DNA from: Astragalus membranaceus
Lineage: Eukaryota > Streptophyta > Magnoliopsida > Fabales > Fabaceae
Length of the DNA stretch: 64,000 nt
Assembly (NCBI GenBank): GCA_039519185.1
Contig: CM076848.1
Location: 125,806,371 to 125,870,370 of the forward strand
Reading direction: 5' to 3'
Under the pieces are notes generated by a model. That model was not told the origin of the DNA. It made no database searches and was given only the letters and a program-made list of their open reading frames with translations. The stretch's first letter is position 1. Every line of letters begins with the position of its first letter. Shown here one piece after another: positions 31,833 through 44,356 of the stretch. The translations under genes were made by a program, and so were the position numbers.

Positions 31833-33152
31833 TTATTTATGCGGCTTCAACTGTCTAGAGGCATACGCAACTACCTGTTGATTCTGCATAACGACACATC
31901 CTAAACCCTTACCAGAGGCGTCACAGAAAATTTGAAATCCCATAGACGGATCTAGAAGAATTATAATGGGTGCAGAAGTCAAACGATTCTTCAATTCTGC
32001 GAAACATTCATCACAGTCAGAGTCCCATCCAAACGGTTGACCCTTGTGAGTTAACCAGGTGAGTGGAAGAACCAGCTGAGAAAATCCTTGAATGAATCTC
32101 CGATAATACGCAGCTAATCCCAAGAAAATTCTCACTTCAGTGACTGTAGATGGTTGCTCCCAATCTACCACAGCTTCAATCTTACTGGGGTCCACTGCGA
32201 CACCGGATTGGGATATCACATGGCCCAAAAACTTTACTTCAGGCATCCAGAAATCACACTTAGATGGCATGGCGTACAACTTCCTTTCTCGTAGTACGTT
32301 CAGAACAATTCGGAGATGTTGCACATGCTCCTCAACAGTCTTAGAATACACTAAGATATCATCAATAAACACCACGACAAATGGGTCCAGATAAGGATTG
32401 AAAATCCGATTCATGTAATCCATGAACCCCGCTGGAGCGTTGGTTAGATCGAAGGGCATCACTACAAATTCGTAATGTCCATACCTAGTACGGAAAGCGG
32501 TCTTCGGAATATCCAAAGATCTAACCCTGATTTGATGATAGCCTGACCTCAGATCAATTTTAGAAAATACTGAAGCTCCTCGCAATTGGTCTAGCAAATC
32601 ATCAATCCCTGGAAGAGGATACTTGTTCTTGATAGTTACCTTGTTCAACTGACGGTAATCAATGCATAATCTCATGCTTCCATCCTTCTTCTTGACGAGC
32701 AATACAGGAGCACCCCATGGCGAGGCACTCAGTCGGATAATTTGTTTTGATATCAACTCTTCCAGTTGGGTCTTCAACTCTTTCAGCTCTAAAGGAGACA
32801 TTCTATATGGAGCGATAGAAATTGGCCCTGTACCCGAAACCAATTCTATACTGAACTCTACTTCACGATCCGGGGGTAAAGAAGAAACTTCATCGGGAAA
32901 TACATCTAGGAATTCGTTAACAACTTGCACAGAAGATAGATTTAAACCTGTCTCAGTCGATGCAGACAGCATCATGACGTAAGCTTCTACGCCTTGGAAT
33001 AGACAATGACTTGCGGAAGTGAATGAGTTAACCGCTTCGGAATTGGTCGGTTGTAGCTCTACTGACTCGGAGGTGAAACCGATAGTCCGATGAAAACAAT
33101 TAATTGTTACCCAGCTGGCAGATATCCATTTCATACCTACGACAATATCCAC
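31833..33152 (-). pseudogene. Chromovirus reverse transcriptase with protease remnant
   Basis: The N-terminus 'MDIVVGMKWISASWVTINC' is the last part of the protease; the DSGA active site is missing. RT is complete and well kept: 'LEELISKQIIRLSASPWGAP', 'VLLVKKKDGSMRLCIDYRQL', 'FSKIDLRSGYHQIRVR', 'FRTRYGHYEFVVMPFDLTNA', the catalytic box FIDD and 'RKLYAMPSKCDFW'. The thumb and start of RNase H end at 'VVAYASRQLKPHK', where a TAA at about 31833 replaces a sense codon. Without that stop the frame would run on into 31808. Confidence 0.93.
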
Positions 33153-33878
33153 ATTCTCGGTGGATTGTCTGTAGCCTTGACTTTCTGAGCATCTGTAGTG
33201 TAGACTCTCCCGTGTGTGGGAGCAGCTTGCTCCTCTCTGTTCCTCTTCCTTGTTGGGTACTTTCTAGTATTATGACCCTCCCCCTTACAATAAAAACAAT
33301 GATAGGAGTCCATACGACATTCTCCATGGTGGAACTTCCACATTTGGAACACTTGCTGAACTTCGAGAAATCAGACGATTGCAATTTCTTTCCTTTGTTG
33401 AGGTTACCCTTTGACCCTGCCTTCGGAGTTGATGGTTCAGCTACCTTCTACTTTCCTTTCCAATATTCCCTCTATGCTTCTCTTGATCATTCAGTACATA
33501 GATAGCCAACCAAAACAACTGGGACAACTTCGCATATTCAGCAGTGTACTGCTCTACTGTCGAGTCACCCTACTCGAGGGCTAAAAACTCCCTTCATTCT
33601 TACTTTGAAAAGTTTCAAAAATCGTTTCTACCTTATCTATCTGATTAGGCTTCCGTCACTTCAGGTTCTCCATTCCCTAAGATGAAATGGGTTTTTGAGG
33701 AACTTCGGTCTTGGTCGAGGACTACGTCTTGATCATCTTGCCATAATTCTGCTTATGATACACCAAGTATTGAGTTGATCAGGCTCAATGTCTCTTAGCA
33801 TCACAAGTATAATTACAACAAAGACTAACAAGGAATCGACTCAACCCTAAACTAAACTAAGCCCGACTAGGTCGAACT
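33100..33878 (-). pseudogene. Chromovirus gag remnant
   Basis: Minus-strand frames give short gag pieces: an acidic 'EQGDSTVEQYTAEYAKLSQL' near 33540-33590 and a knuckle-like 'CFYCKGEGHNTRKYP' near 33300, in which the last Cys is Tyr. The rest of gag, including most of the capsid, and the protease N-terminus are deleted. Several stops and shifts are present. Confidence 0.75.
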
Positions 33879-33890
33879 GCTCTGATACCA
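33879..33890 (-). promoter_or_regulatory. Chromovirus primer binding site (initiator tRNA-Met)
   Basis: The minus strand reads TGGTATCAGAGC, three bases from the 5' LTR end. Confidence 0.93.
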
Positions 33891-33893
33891 TAA

Positions 33894-36068
33894 TGTAACA
33901 CCCTGATATTTCTACATAGAGAAAATACCAAGATATACTTTCATAGCATACATCAGAGTGTTATTCCTGTTTTATGGACATTGAACAATACTAAAACTTT
34001 GACTAAACATGTCAAAGCACCACTCGCTTTTTAAACTTAAAAAAAAAAAGAAGTTCATAGATATCTTAAGTTTCATAGTTAGACGCCCTCGTCTCAAACC
34101 TAAGGTTCAATATCCAAATACATAAATAAAGCGAAAACCGATATACAACTTTAAGTACGAGTACAAGTCATATAATCGAAGTTCTAAAAATAAGAAACAA
34201 CATAAGCAGCTAGCTAGTCTTCAACATCATCATGCGGAACATCGCCTAGCCATGTTTCACTGCTTTCGACTTTCCCTGTTTCTCTGAAAAACAACAACAT
34301 TAAAGGGTGAGATAAACATTATCTCAGTGAGTCCTATCGAGACCCCTCACTAAAAATACAGTTCACTATGCTTCATTTCAATCGTAGTCCGAGTCTGGAT
34401 AACTACGTGCACTATATTTTCATTCGTAGCCAAAGTCTGGATAGCTACAACAACATTAGTACAAACACAACACCGCAAGTCACCTTATTCGGTTTATTTA
34501 TCGGCTTTTGGTGAACCCAATCCACTCTTACTGGTGGGTAAACAATGAGGGGCCTAGGTTACGGGAATCATGACTTCCCTCCCCTTTTGTGTTATCTTGT
34601 AGAGGTCGTCACCTCGATTAACTATTTATAGAGCGGTTACCCAAACCGTAGCGGAACACCAAGTCCGTTTTATTAACATATGTTATAAATTCTCACTCAC
34701 GAACCCTACTCTGTGTCGTCATTTATCACAATTCAAGGAATTCATATAACACCATTCATACCAACACATTCATGCGAGTTACAGTTTCTTTGTCAATACA
34801 TAGGGTTGGGGAAGGGATTATAATAGGTTTGGAATCAATTAGGAAGGGTTTGGACACATTTAAAAACCTGGGGCAGAAGGATCAACATGGGTCGTGCTAA
34901 AATCCGCATGGGTCGTGCTAACTTTTATGCACTTCTAAAAATCCTGTTTTCGTGTGAAATTCTCATTCCGATTGATTCCGAAACTTATTCCGATCGATAC
35001 CCGAATATCACAATACATCAATTCAGTCCAAAACAGCATAAAACCCGTAGAAACCACAATCATGACAATCACAATCCAATCACCATCAAGTTATAATTCA
35101 CAAAACAAACCGTAAAACTTCAAACTTCGAAAACGGTTTTTAACACTAAAATTCGCGAGTTAAAAACAGAATCAAAACACTTGACCAACATTTCGAAAAC
35201 AATTCCCTAAGCGAGTATAGAACTCACCCAAAGTGATGAAAATCACTCAAACAATGAATCACCGGAATGCGACTATAAAGTATCCCCACGAACAATCCTT
35301 GCACGCGAACTTCTCCTCTCGAACTCAAACTCAAAACCGCTCCCCTACTAAGTACAGAATCTGACCCTCACTCTATTGCTTCAAAATCACATGTAGTGGG
35401 TTAAGGTGCTCTAGTTACTGATTATCCAGCTTCAACAATCACATGCAAAGTTCAAACCTCCATTTCCAACCGTTGAGATTGAAGGGGTGATAATGGTGAT
35501 TTGAGGAAAAAGGATGATGTTTATGGTGATTTGAGTATTTTTCGGAAGAAGAGAACAATTGGAGTAGAATGGTATAAGAATCTATGACACTCTCTTTCTC
35601 AAGCTCCTCTCTTCTCTCTTTTTCTGTTTCAGTTTCAAATGAGGTAGTGTTGGTGTGTTTTGCTGACTTAGTGAGAAGGGGAAACATGACTCAGCTGAAG
35701 GATTTCATTTAAGTGGTGGAAAAGACCAAAACACCCTTGGTTCACTAATCCTCTCTTAAACTTTACTTAATTCATTTCTAATTGCATTTTCAACCAATCA
35801 TTTATACAATAATTAAATAAAGTATATAGGTGTGTACGATGAGAGATGGGTCAGCTTTCACTCATTATTGGGTGAAAAGACGGAAATAACCTTATCCTAG
35901 TATCTTCACTTAAAATCCCAATTCGCTCCCCTAATGAATCAACAATTCAAGTACTAATATAATTTAGCACACAAGCAAACATACTTCACTTAATCAATTT
36001 TGCTAATAAATTAACTAGACCTCTTGTTAATTTTATCAAACGAAATTAACTAAATTGGGGATGTTACA
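33894..36068 (-). repeat. Chromovirus 5' LTR
   Basis: 2175 bp, very similar to 28138-30449 apart from the tandem-copy and deletion differences noted there. The deletion near 35588 is joined at a 2-base microhomology (CA). Confidence 0.93.
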
Positions 36069-36265
36069 AACAGGAAGTATTTTGAGAATGAAAACAAGCC
36101 TTCTTTCTTCATACTCCCTCACTTTTCCCATTTTTGCTCCAACAAGATAGCTTTTGCCTGCAAGCACCCAACAGCCCTCAACATCTCTCCCACACCACTA
36201 CTCCACTACTCTGATTTTTCTGCAAAGCACATACAACCAATTTGTCTCAATATGCTAGTTGTCTC

Positions 36266-36273
36266 TATAAAAG
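36266..36273 (+). promoter_or_regulatory. Ogre-type LTR TATA box
   Basis: TATAAAAG, conserved at 38211-38218 and 61441-61448 in the sister LTRs, preceded in each by 'caatatgctagttg'. Confidence 0.7.
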
Positions 36274-36820
36274 AACTCAAGCTAGAAAACACAAGGGGAG
36301 AGGAGAAAATGATTTTCCGAAAAAAATAGTAGAGAATAAAATGTGAGAGGCGAGGAGTGTCAAAGAGGGAACTATGAGTATCATAAAATGGCCAAACAGA
36401 ACAATGAGAGAAAATAAACGTTAATGGGGTTTGAGTGCAAAAATGTAAAGAGTGAATACAAAAAAAAAATAAGAAATAAACATAAGCAGAAAACCCACCA
36501 CCAAACAGCGAACGCAGAGCCAGTGTTTCCGGCGCGCCGCTGCCGTTCACGACACGACACCAGCATTGCCGGACGCCTTCCCCTCCACCTTCGGACGCTT
36601 CTCACTCTGGTTCTCCTGGTTCTCTCTCCCTCTGGTTCTTTCTTCCTCTATTTCTCTTATTCTCTCTTTCTCTTCTCAGGTGTATTTCTCTCTCCTTGTG
36701 CGACTGGGACAGATTTTTAGGGTTCAAATCCCTAGTTTTTACTTTCCCCTTTTATACCATTTATTCCTTTTATTTTATTAAATATTTAAACAATAAAAAT
36801 GTTTTCTTTAACTCCCTCTT

Positions 36821-36924
36821 TTTTTTTATAGACAATGTTAGTGGGGGTGGGGGAAATGTTACTTTCCGGGGTTTGAAACCGGGACCTCCTTCTTGCACTC
36901 TTTTGGTGTACTCCTTCGGTATCC
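36821..36924 (-). mobile_element. Truncated tRNA-derived SINE in left Ogre LTR
   Basis: Matches the first 100 bases or so of the complete SINE at 62032-62163, including the inverted B box (GGTTTGAAACCGGG). Its A-box half is removed by a deletion joining it to LTR sequence. Confidence 0.8.
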
Positions 36925-37825
36925 CCTTCTCTAGTTCTAGTGTATGGACCTCATATTTTAGTTTGGGCTGACTTGATTATGGACCTGTAATTTAAACCAC
37001 TACTAACTGCACCTCCATGTTTCAATGATACAACCCCCTGTTTTTTTTAAACCCAACCTAATGTTTGCATCCCATGTTTTTAATAATACAACACCCCCTA
37101 ATTATGGGCCTTTATTCCTTAGACTGGGCTGCTAGTAGCAGTACCCCTTTTTTCATTCTGCCACCCATTTCATTTTCCTCTTTCTTTCATCAAAATCTAT
37201 ATCTAATAATGTGTGCTTCCTCTTAATTCGTTTTTTTGACAAAATAAAATTTTCTTTTTTAACAACTTTTTTCATTGTTTCACAAATGGGGGATTAAGTC
37301 GATTGTACAATCGGATTAATCTGCGTTTTAGGATAAATGAGCTGTACAGCTCAAGAGTTCTAAAATTCCTATAAAAAAATAATAATAAAAAATATTAATT
37401 AAAAACCACCAACACACAAAACTTTTTCTACCTAAGAACTACGTAGCTTTGAATTATCCATCACACCTGGAGATACGTAGGAGCGGTGGCACTCGTCAAG
37501 CACAAAAATAAATAAATTTTATTAAGTCTTTTTCTTTTAATCCACTTTTCTCTTAATTCATAATAAAGGGTAAAATAAACATTTTTCAAAATTAACATCA
37601 TTCCTTTTACATCTAATTAGAAGGTAACCTTTTCTTAGGAAGGATGTCGTGAGGTGCTAATACCTTCCTCACGCATAACCGACTCTCGAACCCAAATCTG
37701 GTCTCAAGGACCCTTATCCAAACCCAATGGATTTATCAACGTTTGCCCTTTATAATTAAACTTTGGTGGCGGCTTCATTTCGAATCTTCGGAGAATCCTT
37801 TCTTGGATTTTTTGGTCGCTACAGC

Positions 37826-37844
37826 TGGCGACTTCACTAGGGAC
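37826..37844 (+). promoter_or_regulatory. Ogre-type primer binding site, first copy
   Basis: TGGCGACTTCACTAGGGAC, two bases after the LTR. It resembles the PBS reported for Ogre/Tat (tRNA-Arg). The second copy is at 39996-40013. Confidence 0.8.
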
Positions 37845-37881
37845 AATTTTAGAGAGTAATCTAATTAGTTGTAAAATTTGT

Positions 37882-39993
37882 TTGTTATTTTGTTTTCCAC
37901 TCTTACTCTTTATTCTTTTGATTATTTATTAAAAGCCAAATAGACTTATTTATATTATTGTTATTATTATTATTAATTTAAAAGAAAATACAAAAGCAGA
38001 AAAAAAAATGAAAAAAAAAATTATTTGATTATTAAATTCCAAAAATCTGTTACAAGCAGAAAAATTACAAAAAAAAAACTAATTCAAGACAACTTTTGTC
38101 TGCAAGCACCCAACAACTCTCAACAGCTCTCCCACACCACTCACTGCTCCACTACTCTGATTTTTCTGCAAAGCACAACAACCAATTTGTCTCAATATGC
38201 TAGTTGGCTCTATAAAAGAACTCATGCCAGAAAACACAAGGGGAGAGGAGAAAACGATTTTCAGAAAAAAAAAATAGTAGAGAATAAAATGTGAGAGGTG
38301 AGGAGTGCCAAAAAGGGAATGAGTATCAAAAAATGGCCAAACAGAACAATGAGAGAAAAAGAACGTTAATGGGGTTTGAGAGCAAAAATGTACAGAGTGA
38401 ATTCAAAAAATTAAGAAATAAACAGAAGCAGAAAACCCACCACCAAACACCGAACGCATAGCCAGTGTTTCCGGCGGGGCTAGTGGTGTGGCGCGCCGCT
38501 GCCGTTCGCACCACCAGCCCCGCCGGCCTCCTCCTCCGGCGACCACCAGCACCACCAAAAACGCCGGAGGCCTTCGCCTCCACCTTCAGACGCTTCTCTC
38601 TCCGGTTCTCCTAGTTCTCTCTCCCTATGGTTCTTTCTTCCTCTATTTCTCTTATTCTCTCTTTCTCTTCTCAAGTGTATTTCTCTCTCCTTGTGTGGCT
38701 GGGACAAATTTTTAGGGTTTCAATCCCTATCTTTTTACTTTCCCTTTTTATACCATTTTATTTCTTTTATTTTATTAAGTATTTAAATAATAAAAATGTT
38801 TTCTTTAACTCCCTCTTGTTGTCATCGTGATACCCTTCCCCTGATTCTTTCCTTTTTTAATTTCACTATTATTCACCACTTATTTTCTATTTATTTAATT
38901 AACCAAATTGAAAAGAAGCTGATCACTAAATACACCCCCTTTTTTTACCCTGCACCCCTTCTCTAGTTCTAGTTTATGGACCTCATATTTTAGTTTGGGC
39001 TGACTCGATTATGGACCTGTAATTTAAACTACTACTGATTGCACCTCCATCTTTCAATGATACAGTCCCCTGTTTTGTTAAACCGAGTCTAATGTTTTCA
39101 CCCCATGTTTCTAATAGTACAACACCCCCTAATTATGGGCCTATATTCATTAGACTGGGCTGCTACTAGCAGTACACCCTTTTTCCATTCTGCCACCCAT
39201 TTCATTTTCCTCTTTCTTTCTTCAAAAAATATATCTAATAATGTGTGCTTCCTCTTAATTCGTTTTTTTGACAAAATAAAATTTTCTTTTTTAACAACTT
39301 TTTTCATTGTTTCTCAAATGGGGTATTAAGTCGATTGTACAATTGGATTAATCCGCGTTTTAGGATAAATAAGTTGTACAGCTCAAAAGTCCTAAAACCC
39401 CTAAAAAATAAACAAATAATTTGCAGAAACAAAGAAAACTTACAAGTTGTTTTCCCTTTAAACAAAAACTCAAATTTCAAAATATAGGGGATTAAGTCGG
39501 TTATACAACCGGATTAATCTCCGTTTTAGGATAAATGAGTTGTACAGCTCAAGAGTTCTAAAATTCCTATAAAAAAATAATAATAAAAAATATTAATTAA
39601 AAAACACCAAGACACAAAACTTTTTCTACCTAAGAACTACGTAGCTTTGAATTCTCCATCGCACCCGAAGATAGGTAGGAGCAGTGGCACACTATCGTCA
39701 AGCACACTTAATCCGCTTTTCTCTTAATTCATAATAAAGGGTAAAATAAACATTTTTCAAAATTAACATCATTCTTTTTACACTTAATTAGAAGGTAACA
39801 TTCTTTAGGAAGGATGTCGTGAGATGCTAATACCTTCCTCACGCATAACCGACTACCGAACCCAAATCTGGTCTCATGGACCCTTGTCCAAACCCAAGGG
39901 ATTTTTCAACGTTTGCCCTTTATAATTAAACTATGGTGGCGGCTTCATTTCGAATCTTCGGAGAATCCTTTCCCGAATTTTTTGGTCGCTATA
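37882..39993 (+). repeat. Extra partial Ogre LTR, lacking its first ~55 bp
   Basis: After about 40 bases of leader past the first PBS, the sequence switches at 'gtttgtta/ttttg' into LTR position ~55 and runs to a second LTR end and PBS. It lacks the SINE at the site 'taactccctcttgttgtc' (38807-38824), which both outer LTRs carry, so it comes from a different element copy. It has two palindrome modules (39318-39402 and 39484-39575). Confidence 0.8.
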
Positions 39994-39995
39994 GA

Positions 39996-40013
39996 TGGCG
40001 ACTTCACTGGGGA
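39996..40013 (+). promoter_or_regulatory. Ogre-type primer binding site, second copy
   Basis: TGGCGACTTCACTGGGGA, two bases after the second LTR end (GTCGCTATA). Confidence 0.8.
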
Positions 40014-42137
40014 CAATTTTAGAGAGTCAAACCTAATCTAATTTGTTGTAAAATTTGTTTGTTAATTTAATGTTTTTATTTTACCCTTTCTCTTTCATCT
40101 TTTATTCTTGTTGCATGTTATATGTTATATGATATGTGAACCTTAGGATAGAAGACTATACTTCTTTTGCATATGTGTTGTTTGTTTTCCAGCTTGGGGG
40201 GTATGCTCCCAAACATTGCTCCTACACCCACTTCACTATTACACAACATCACACGTGTGCATAGTCCAACACCCGGACTCGAGTATAAACCTAAGTTAGT
40301 ACAAGGTTGCGTAGTGATGGCCTTTTGGATGTACATCTAGTTTGGTGGTCACGAAAGCCTCACCTAGAGTTTGATTCCTTTTGAGGATGCTATCACTCCT
40401 AGTAGTTTACCTATTGTTGGGATTAGCATTCTTAAATGGGGTCCTTGGCTCTAGGAACCTTATTTAGGACTTTGTAGAGCTATCATTGAAAGGTTCACTT
40501 AACAGAAAATTCTAAGATCTTTTGATCCTAAGGAAACCCTTCTAGGTCACTAAGGTGCTTCATCCACTTGCATTCAAATGAACAATGAACATATGATTTC
40601 CCTTTTCCAAAAAAAAAAACAAAAAAAATATAGCCTTTTATTTATTCAAAAAACCATGTCAATAAAAAAAAAGCAATTTTCTCGCATAAAACCAGCAATT
40701 TTTATCCATATAACATTAGCATCTCATTTATCATGCATCACCATTCATTCATAATCATTAAAAATCCCTGCTGTATCATGCATTTTTTTCCTCGCATATA
40801 AAAAAACAATTTTTAAGCCATATAATATAAGCATCTCATTTATCATGCACCACCTTTCATTCATAATATTTCACAAAAAATCATCATCAAATAGTGTAGG
40901 CATCTCATCATCTGCAGCATCATTATTATAGAATACATGTTAAAAAATGTGGCATTCATACATCAATTCACTCATATTGTCATCCTAGTTCAAATGCATC
41001 ATTTATCCATGCATGCATCATTTCTAAATAAAAATAAAAATAAAAGAAAATAAGTGTCATTATTCTTGCATCATTATCATCATCCAAAAAAATATAATTT
41101 AGCTAGCATTTTGCATCATTTACATGTTGCATTGCCTATAAAAAAAATCATTTAGGGTAGCTGGTCTTTTCAATTGATCATTTTTTCACGCATTTCATGC
41201 ATTTGCGTTTTCATCATACATATCCATCATCATGTGTTCATTCATGCATTACATTTTTCTAAAAAAAAAGAGAATAAAAAAACCTTGAGCATAAATTTAG
41301 AAAAAAACCGTGTGATGAGAGATGGGGCGTTCTTGCGAAATACACTCTAATTGATTATTCTTCTTTGGAAAAGTTTAGCCTTACAAAATAACGTCAGACT
41401 TAGTTGCAAACTCAAGGTGTTTCAAGGCACTCAATTTTCCAAAAAACGTTATTCAATGTTTGCAACTCGTCCACAATTTTTGTCAGCAAAGCCATGCAGT
41501 TCATCCATCCCATGATAAATGATCAAAATGGTCCATTTTGTTAACTAATGTGTTATCAAAAACTTCTTCTACCATGTTTCTAACTAATTTTAACTCTCTA
41601 TGAAACTATCTTATAGTGAACTTGTATGCAATGTGCATTTACTCTTATTTGAGTCAGTTAGCTTCCACATCTTTGCATCTTATCATTGTCCCTTATACAT
41701 GTCCGGTCCCACCCTGACCACCCAGTACATATTCCCCACAGAAGTATATAGATCCTCCAAACTGGGTCAAGTTAGTGATCACTTAAACATCTTGTCAACA
41801 TTATATTCATTTGGTGCAAGTGCGATTCTTTTGCAAAAAAAAAAGCATAAAAAAATGTCCCGTTAGGTTGAAAACTTGTAGGAGCAACCTAACAAAAATT
41901 AGGGCATAAAAAGAAATAAAGAAAAAGAGCAAATATATAAAAATAAATAAATTTTTGTCCTTGAGTTAATTTTTGAGAAAACAAGCAATCGTGTTTTGAA
42001 ATGAAGTTTGGCCATCTTCCTATATCCAAAAAAAGGAATACCCTCCTATATCCAAAAAAAGGAATACCCTTTACTACCCACTTTGAGCCGAAAAATCCAA
42101 AAACAATTTTTTCAATCACCCTAGTCAAGTATCAATT
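40014..42137 (+). other. Non-coding interior of the Ogre-type element, left part
   Basis: No gag or pol motif is seen in any frame. Parts are rich in 'tcatttatcatgcat' words (40680-41250). Near 41864-41905, 'ggttgaaaacttgtaggagcaac' corresponds to the post-pol string at 51047-51070 in the other Ogre, so 5' leader runs almost directly into 3' leader. A 25-bp direct repeat ('atatccaaaaaaaggaatac') occurs at 42021 and 42047. Confidence 0.6.
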
Positions 42138-43299
42138 TGAGAGGCCCGCAAGTGCACAGTTCTATCGCGAAATAAAAAGTATCGATCCCACAGGGAGTTT
42201 AAGTGATTACCAATCTAATTTTCAGTTTTGATTATCTGAAAAGGAATGATTTTTGGGAAGAGGAATGTTGTTTGATTAAATTTCAGTATATAGAAGACGC
42301 CTTAGAATTATGGGTGAAATCACAATGACAGAGTTTAAACAGACCCTTAACTATCCTCTATCTTATATCAAAATTGTTTTAAGGACAAGGTATTCTTTTG
42401 GTGTAATTCAAGTTTCCTTTCGGAAAACAAGAATGTGTCTCAAAACAACGATCAAACCTATTCTCATGGTTGATCATCACAGAGACCCATTAAGCACAAC
42501 CTTATTGTCCCAAGAATATTAAAACACATTTTCATGTTTTGATAGCCTTGTCTAACCTCATAGGTCCAATATCAAACTTCACCTTTCGTTAATTCGTTTG
42601 ATATTTGATTTATGAATTGATATGATGAGGTTAGATTAAAAACCAAGTTCTAATAAGATAGAGTCTAGTCTTGGAATTGATTAGGGACCCATCATTGGAT
42701 TGTTTCCCACAATCCCAAGACTAGGAAATCTACTCACACATCAGTAATGGAAAAATGGCATTTCATATCGGTTAAAATTGACATTTCATATCGGTTCCTG
42801 AACCGATGCCGAAAAAGGAGATATAAAAAATAGGTACATTTCATATCGGTTCCTGAACCGTTATGAAAAGTTGTTTTTATATCGGTTGCACCTAGAACTG
42901 TTATGAAAAGTCCGTTTTTATCAAATATAAGCTTATTTTTTACATCAGTTTTTTGTTGGAACCGATATAAAAAGTACTTTTAACATCGGTTTTTTGTAGG
43001 AACCGATATAAAAAGTACTTTTAACTTCGGTTATCCAGAGGAACCGATATTAAAAGTGGAGTTTTTTTTTTAAAAAAAAACGTGTTTCTGATCAGCATAC
43101 ATGAGATAGGACTATATACATTATAATCTCAAATATTCATATAATTAAAAAATGAAACATCACAATCTCAAGTCCATATTACAAAATCTTCGGCACAACA
43201 TCAAACTAAGCAAAACTATCATAATGAACAAAAATTACATTTCATTAAAAATTACATTTCAAAATGAACAAAAATTAAAGCAGAGTACTACACTGAACA

Positions 43300-43391
43300 A
43301 AAGTTTCAGATTTACTGGTATGTTCCAAAATCCTTTCTCTCAGCGCCATCATAAGTTGCATGTCCAAAGTTTTCTCAAATGTTATCTGCAA
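43300..43391 (-). pseudogene. Possible captured exon of unknown origin
   Basis: After an acceptor-like 'tttttgcag' (minus strand) an open stretch reads 'ITFEKTLDMQLMMALRERIL' and 'EHTSKSETF', then a stop near 43284. It looks protein-like (amphipathic helix) but I do not recognise it. It may be an exon or chance. Confidence 0.4.
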
Positions 43392-43972
43392 AAACAAATC
43401 AGGAAATTTACTGAAAATAGTTTATTTAAATATTGATTTCAAAATTTAATGAAAGAGATAAGTTCAAATATGAAGCCAAAAGTATCTTGAAGATAACACA
43501 CCAATCCTTTGACCTGATGAATTGGATACTATTCATTTTCAATACAAAATACCATCCAATTCAACATATCTGAAAGAATGCTCCCTTTTATATAAAAAAA
43601 TGACTTGAGAGTTGCAAAATAAAAATGCTTCCAACATCCTCTTCATATTCTCTAAAATGAAAAAGTCAGTGGCCCAGTGATTTGGTAAAACTGGTAAAAC
43701 AAATGCAAATCGGACTGAATGAACTTTAGTAAATGGTAAAACACAACAACTTGAATCCTTAAACTAAACTTATCAAAACAGATGTTTGAAAGCCTTTTGA
43801 ACAAACAAATTAGAATCAAAACCATATTTCGCTGCATGGTTAAGTTTGACCTTCCCATACCTGCATGAAATTGTTCAGATTATTAAGAATAAGAAATAGA
43901 GGTGTGTAGCAATACATGGAGTGGAAATGTATGTACAGGGCATACTTCCACTTAAATATGAGAGATGAAGCT

Positions 43973-44356
43973 CTTAAAAGAGTGATCACCGCCATCAACA
44001 ACATGCAGCTCATTGAGCGCTTTCATCTTCTTTCGAGTAGCTTCTAACTTCTCAAGGGAACAGGGAGCATCCTTGCTGCCCTGCACACCACCACACACAC
44101 AAACACAAACACAAGATTAGCATTAGGAGAGATAATAGCACAATACAAAAATGTTGCGCAATAATATATTGATAGAACTTGAAAGAAACTTTTAGTGTTG
44201 ATTCAATAGATTAACAGGGCATGAAACTAGAGAATTATGAGTATGGGACTATACCACACTACAATGACAAACAGGAAAAGAAAAAACTACCTGAACACAC
44301 ATTGTAGGAACTGTTTGCTGTAATAGTGTTTCATCTCTAACCGCACCCTTGATTCC
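43973..44356 (-). pseudogene. Captured exons of a KANSL3/TEX30-type alpha/beta hydrolase
   Basis: Two exon blocks on the minus strand. Exon A, 44356-44291, follows 'ttccag' and ends before GTAGTT. It reads 'GIKGAVRDETLLQQTVPTMC' plus VQ. Exon B, 44080-43973, follows 'gtgtgcag' and begins GSKDAPCSLEKLEATRKK, then 'MKALNELHVVDGGDHSFK'. The phase joins cleanly. The combination 'RDETLL..TVPTM..QGSKD' with 'LHV.DGGDHSF' is characteristic of the plant dienelactone-hydrolase-like protein related to KANSL3/TEX30; the His in GGDHSF is the family's catalytic His. Only this C-terminal portion is present, with no nucleophile Ser, and the reading leaves the family after HSFK and stops soon after. Family identity is from memory, without a search. 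Confidence 0.78.

Larger units (their letters stand above)
28138..36068 (-). mobile_element. Defective chromovirus (Tekay/Del-like Ty3/gypsy)
   Basis: Bounded by TGTAACACCC (28138) and GATGTTACA (36068), with the duplication AACAG at 28133-28137 and 36069-36073. The uninterrupted site is visible at about 61246-61252. The minus-strand order is 5' LTR (33894-36068), initiator-Met PBS (33879-33890), gag remnant, protease remnant, RT, RNase H, integrase, chromodomain, polypurine tract and 3' LTR (28138-30449). The interior is only 3.4 kb because of large deletions in gag, protease and integrase. A chromodomain at the end of integrase defines the chromovirus group. Assignment to the Tekay clade is by LTR ends and order only. 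Confidence 0.93.
36074..37823 (+). repeat. Ogre-type 5' LTR, second part
   Basis: It continues the LTR after the chromovirus. It contains TATAAAAG (36266-36273), a GC-rich patch (about 36520-36600), a truncated SINE (36821-36924), a GTAC palindrome module (37287-37370) and the end GGTCGCTACA. A deletion fuses the SINE to LTR sequence at about 36925. Confidence 0.9.
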
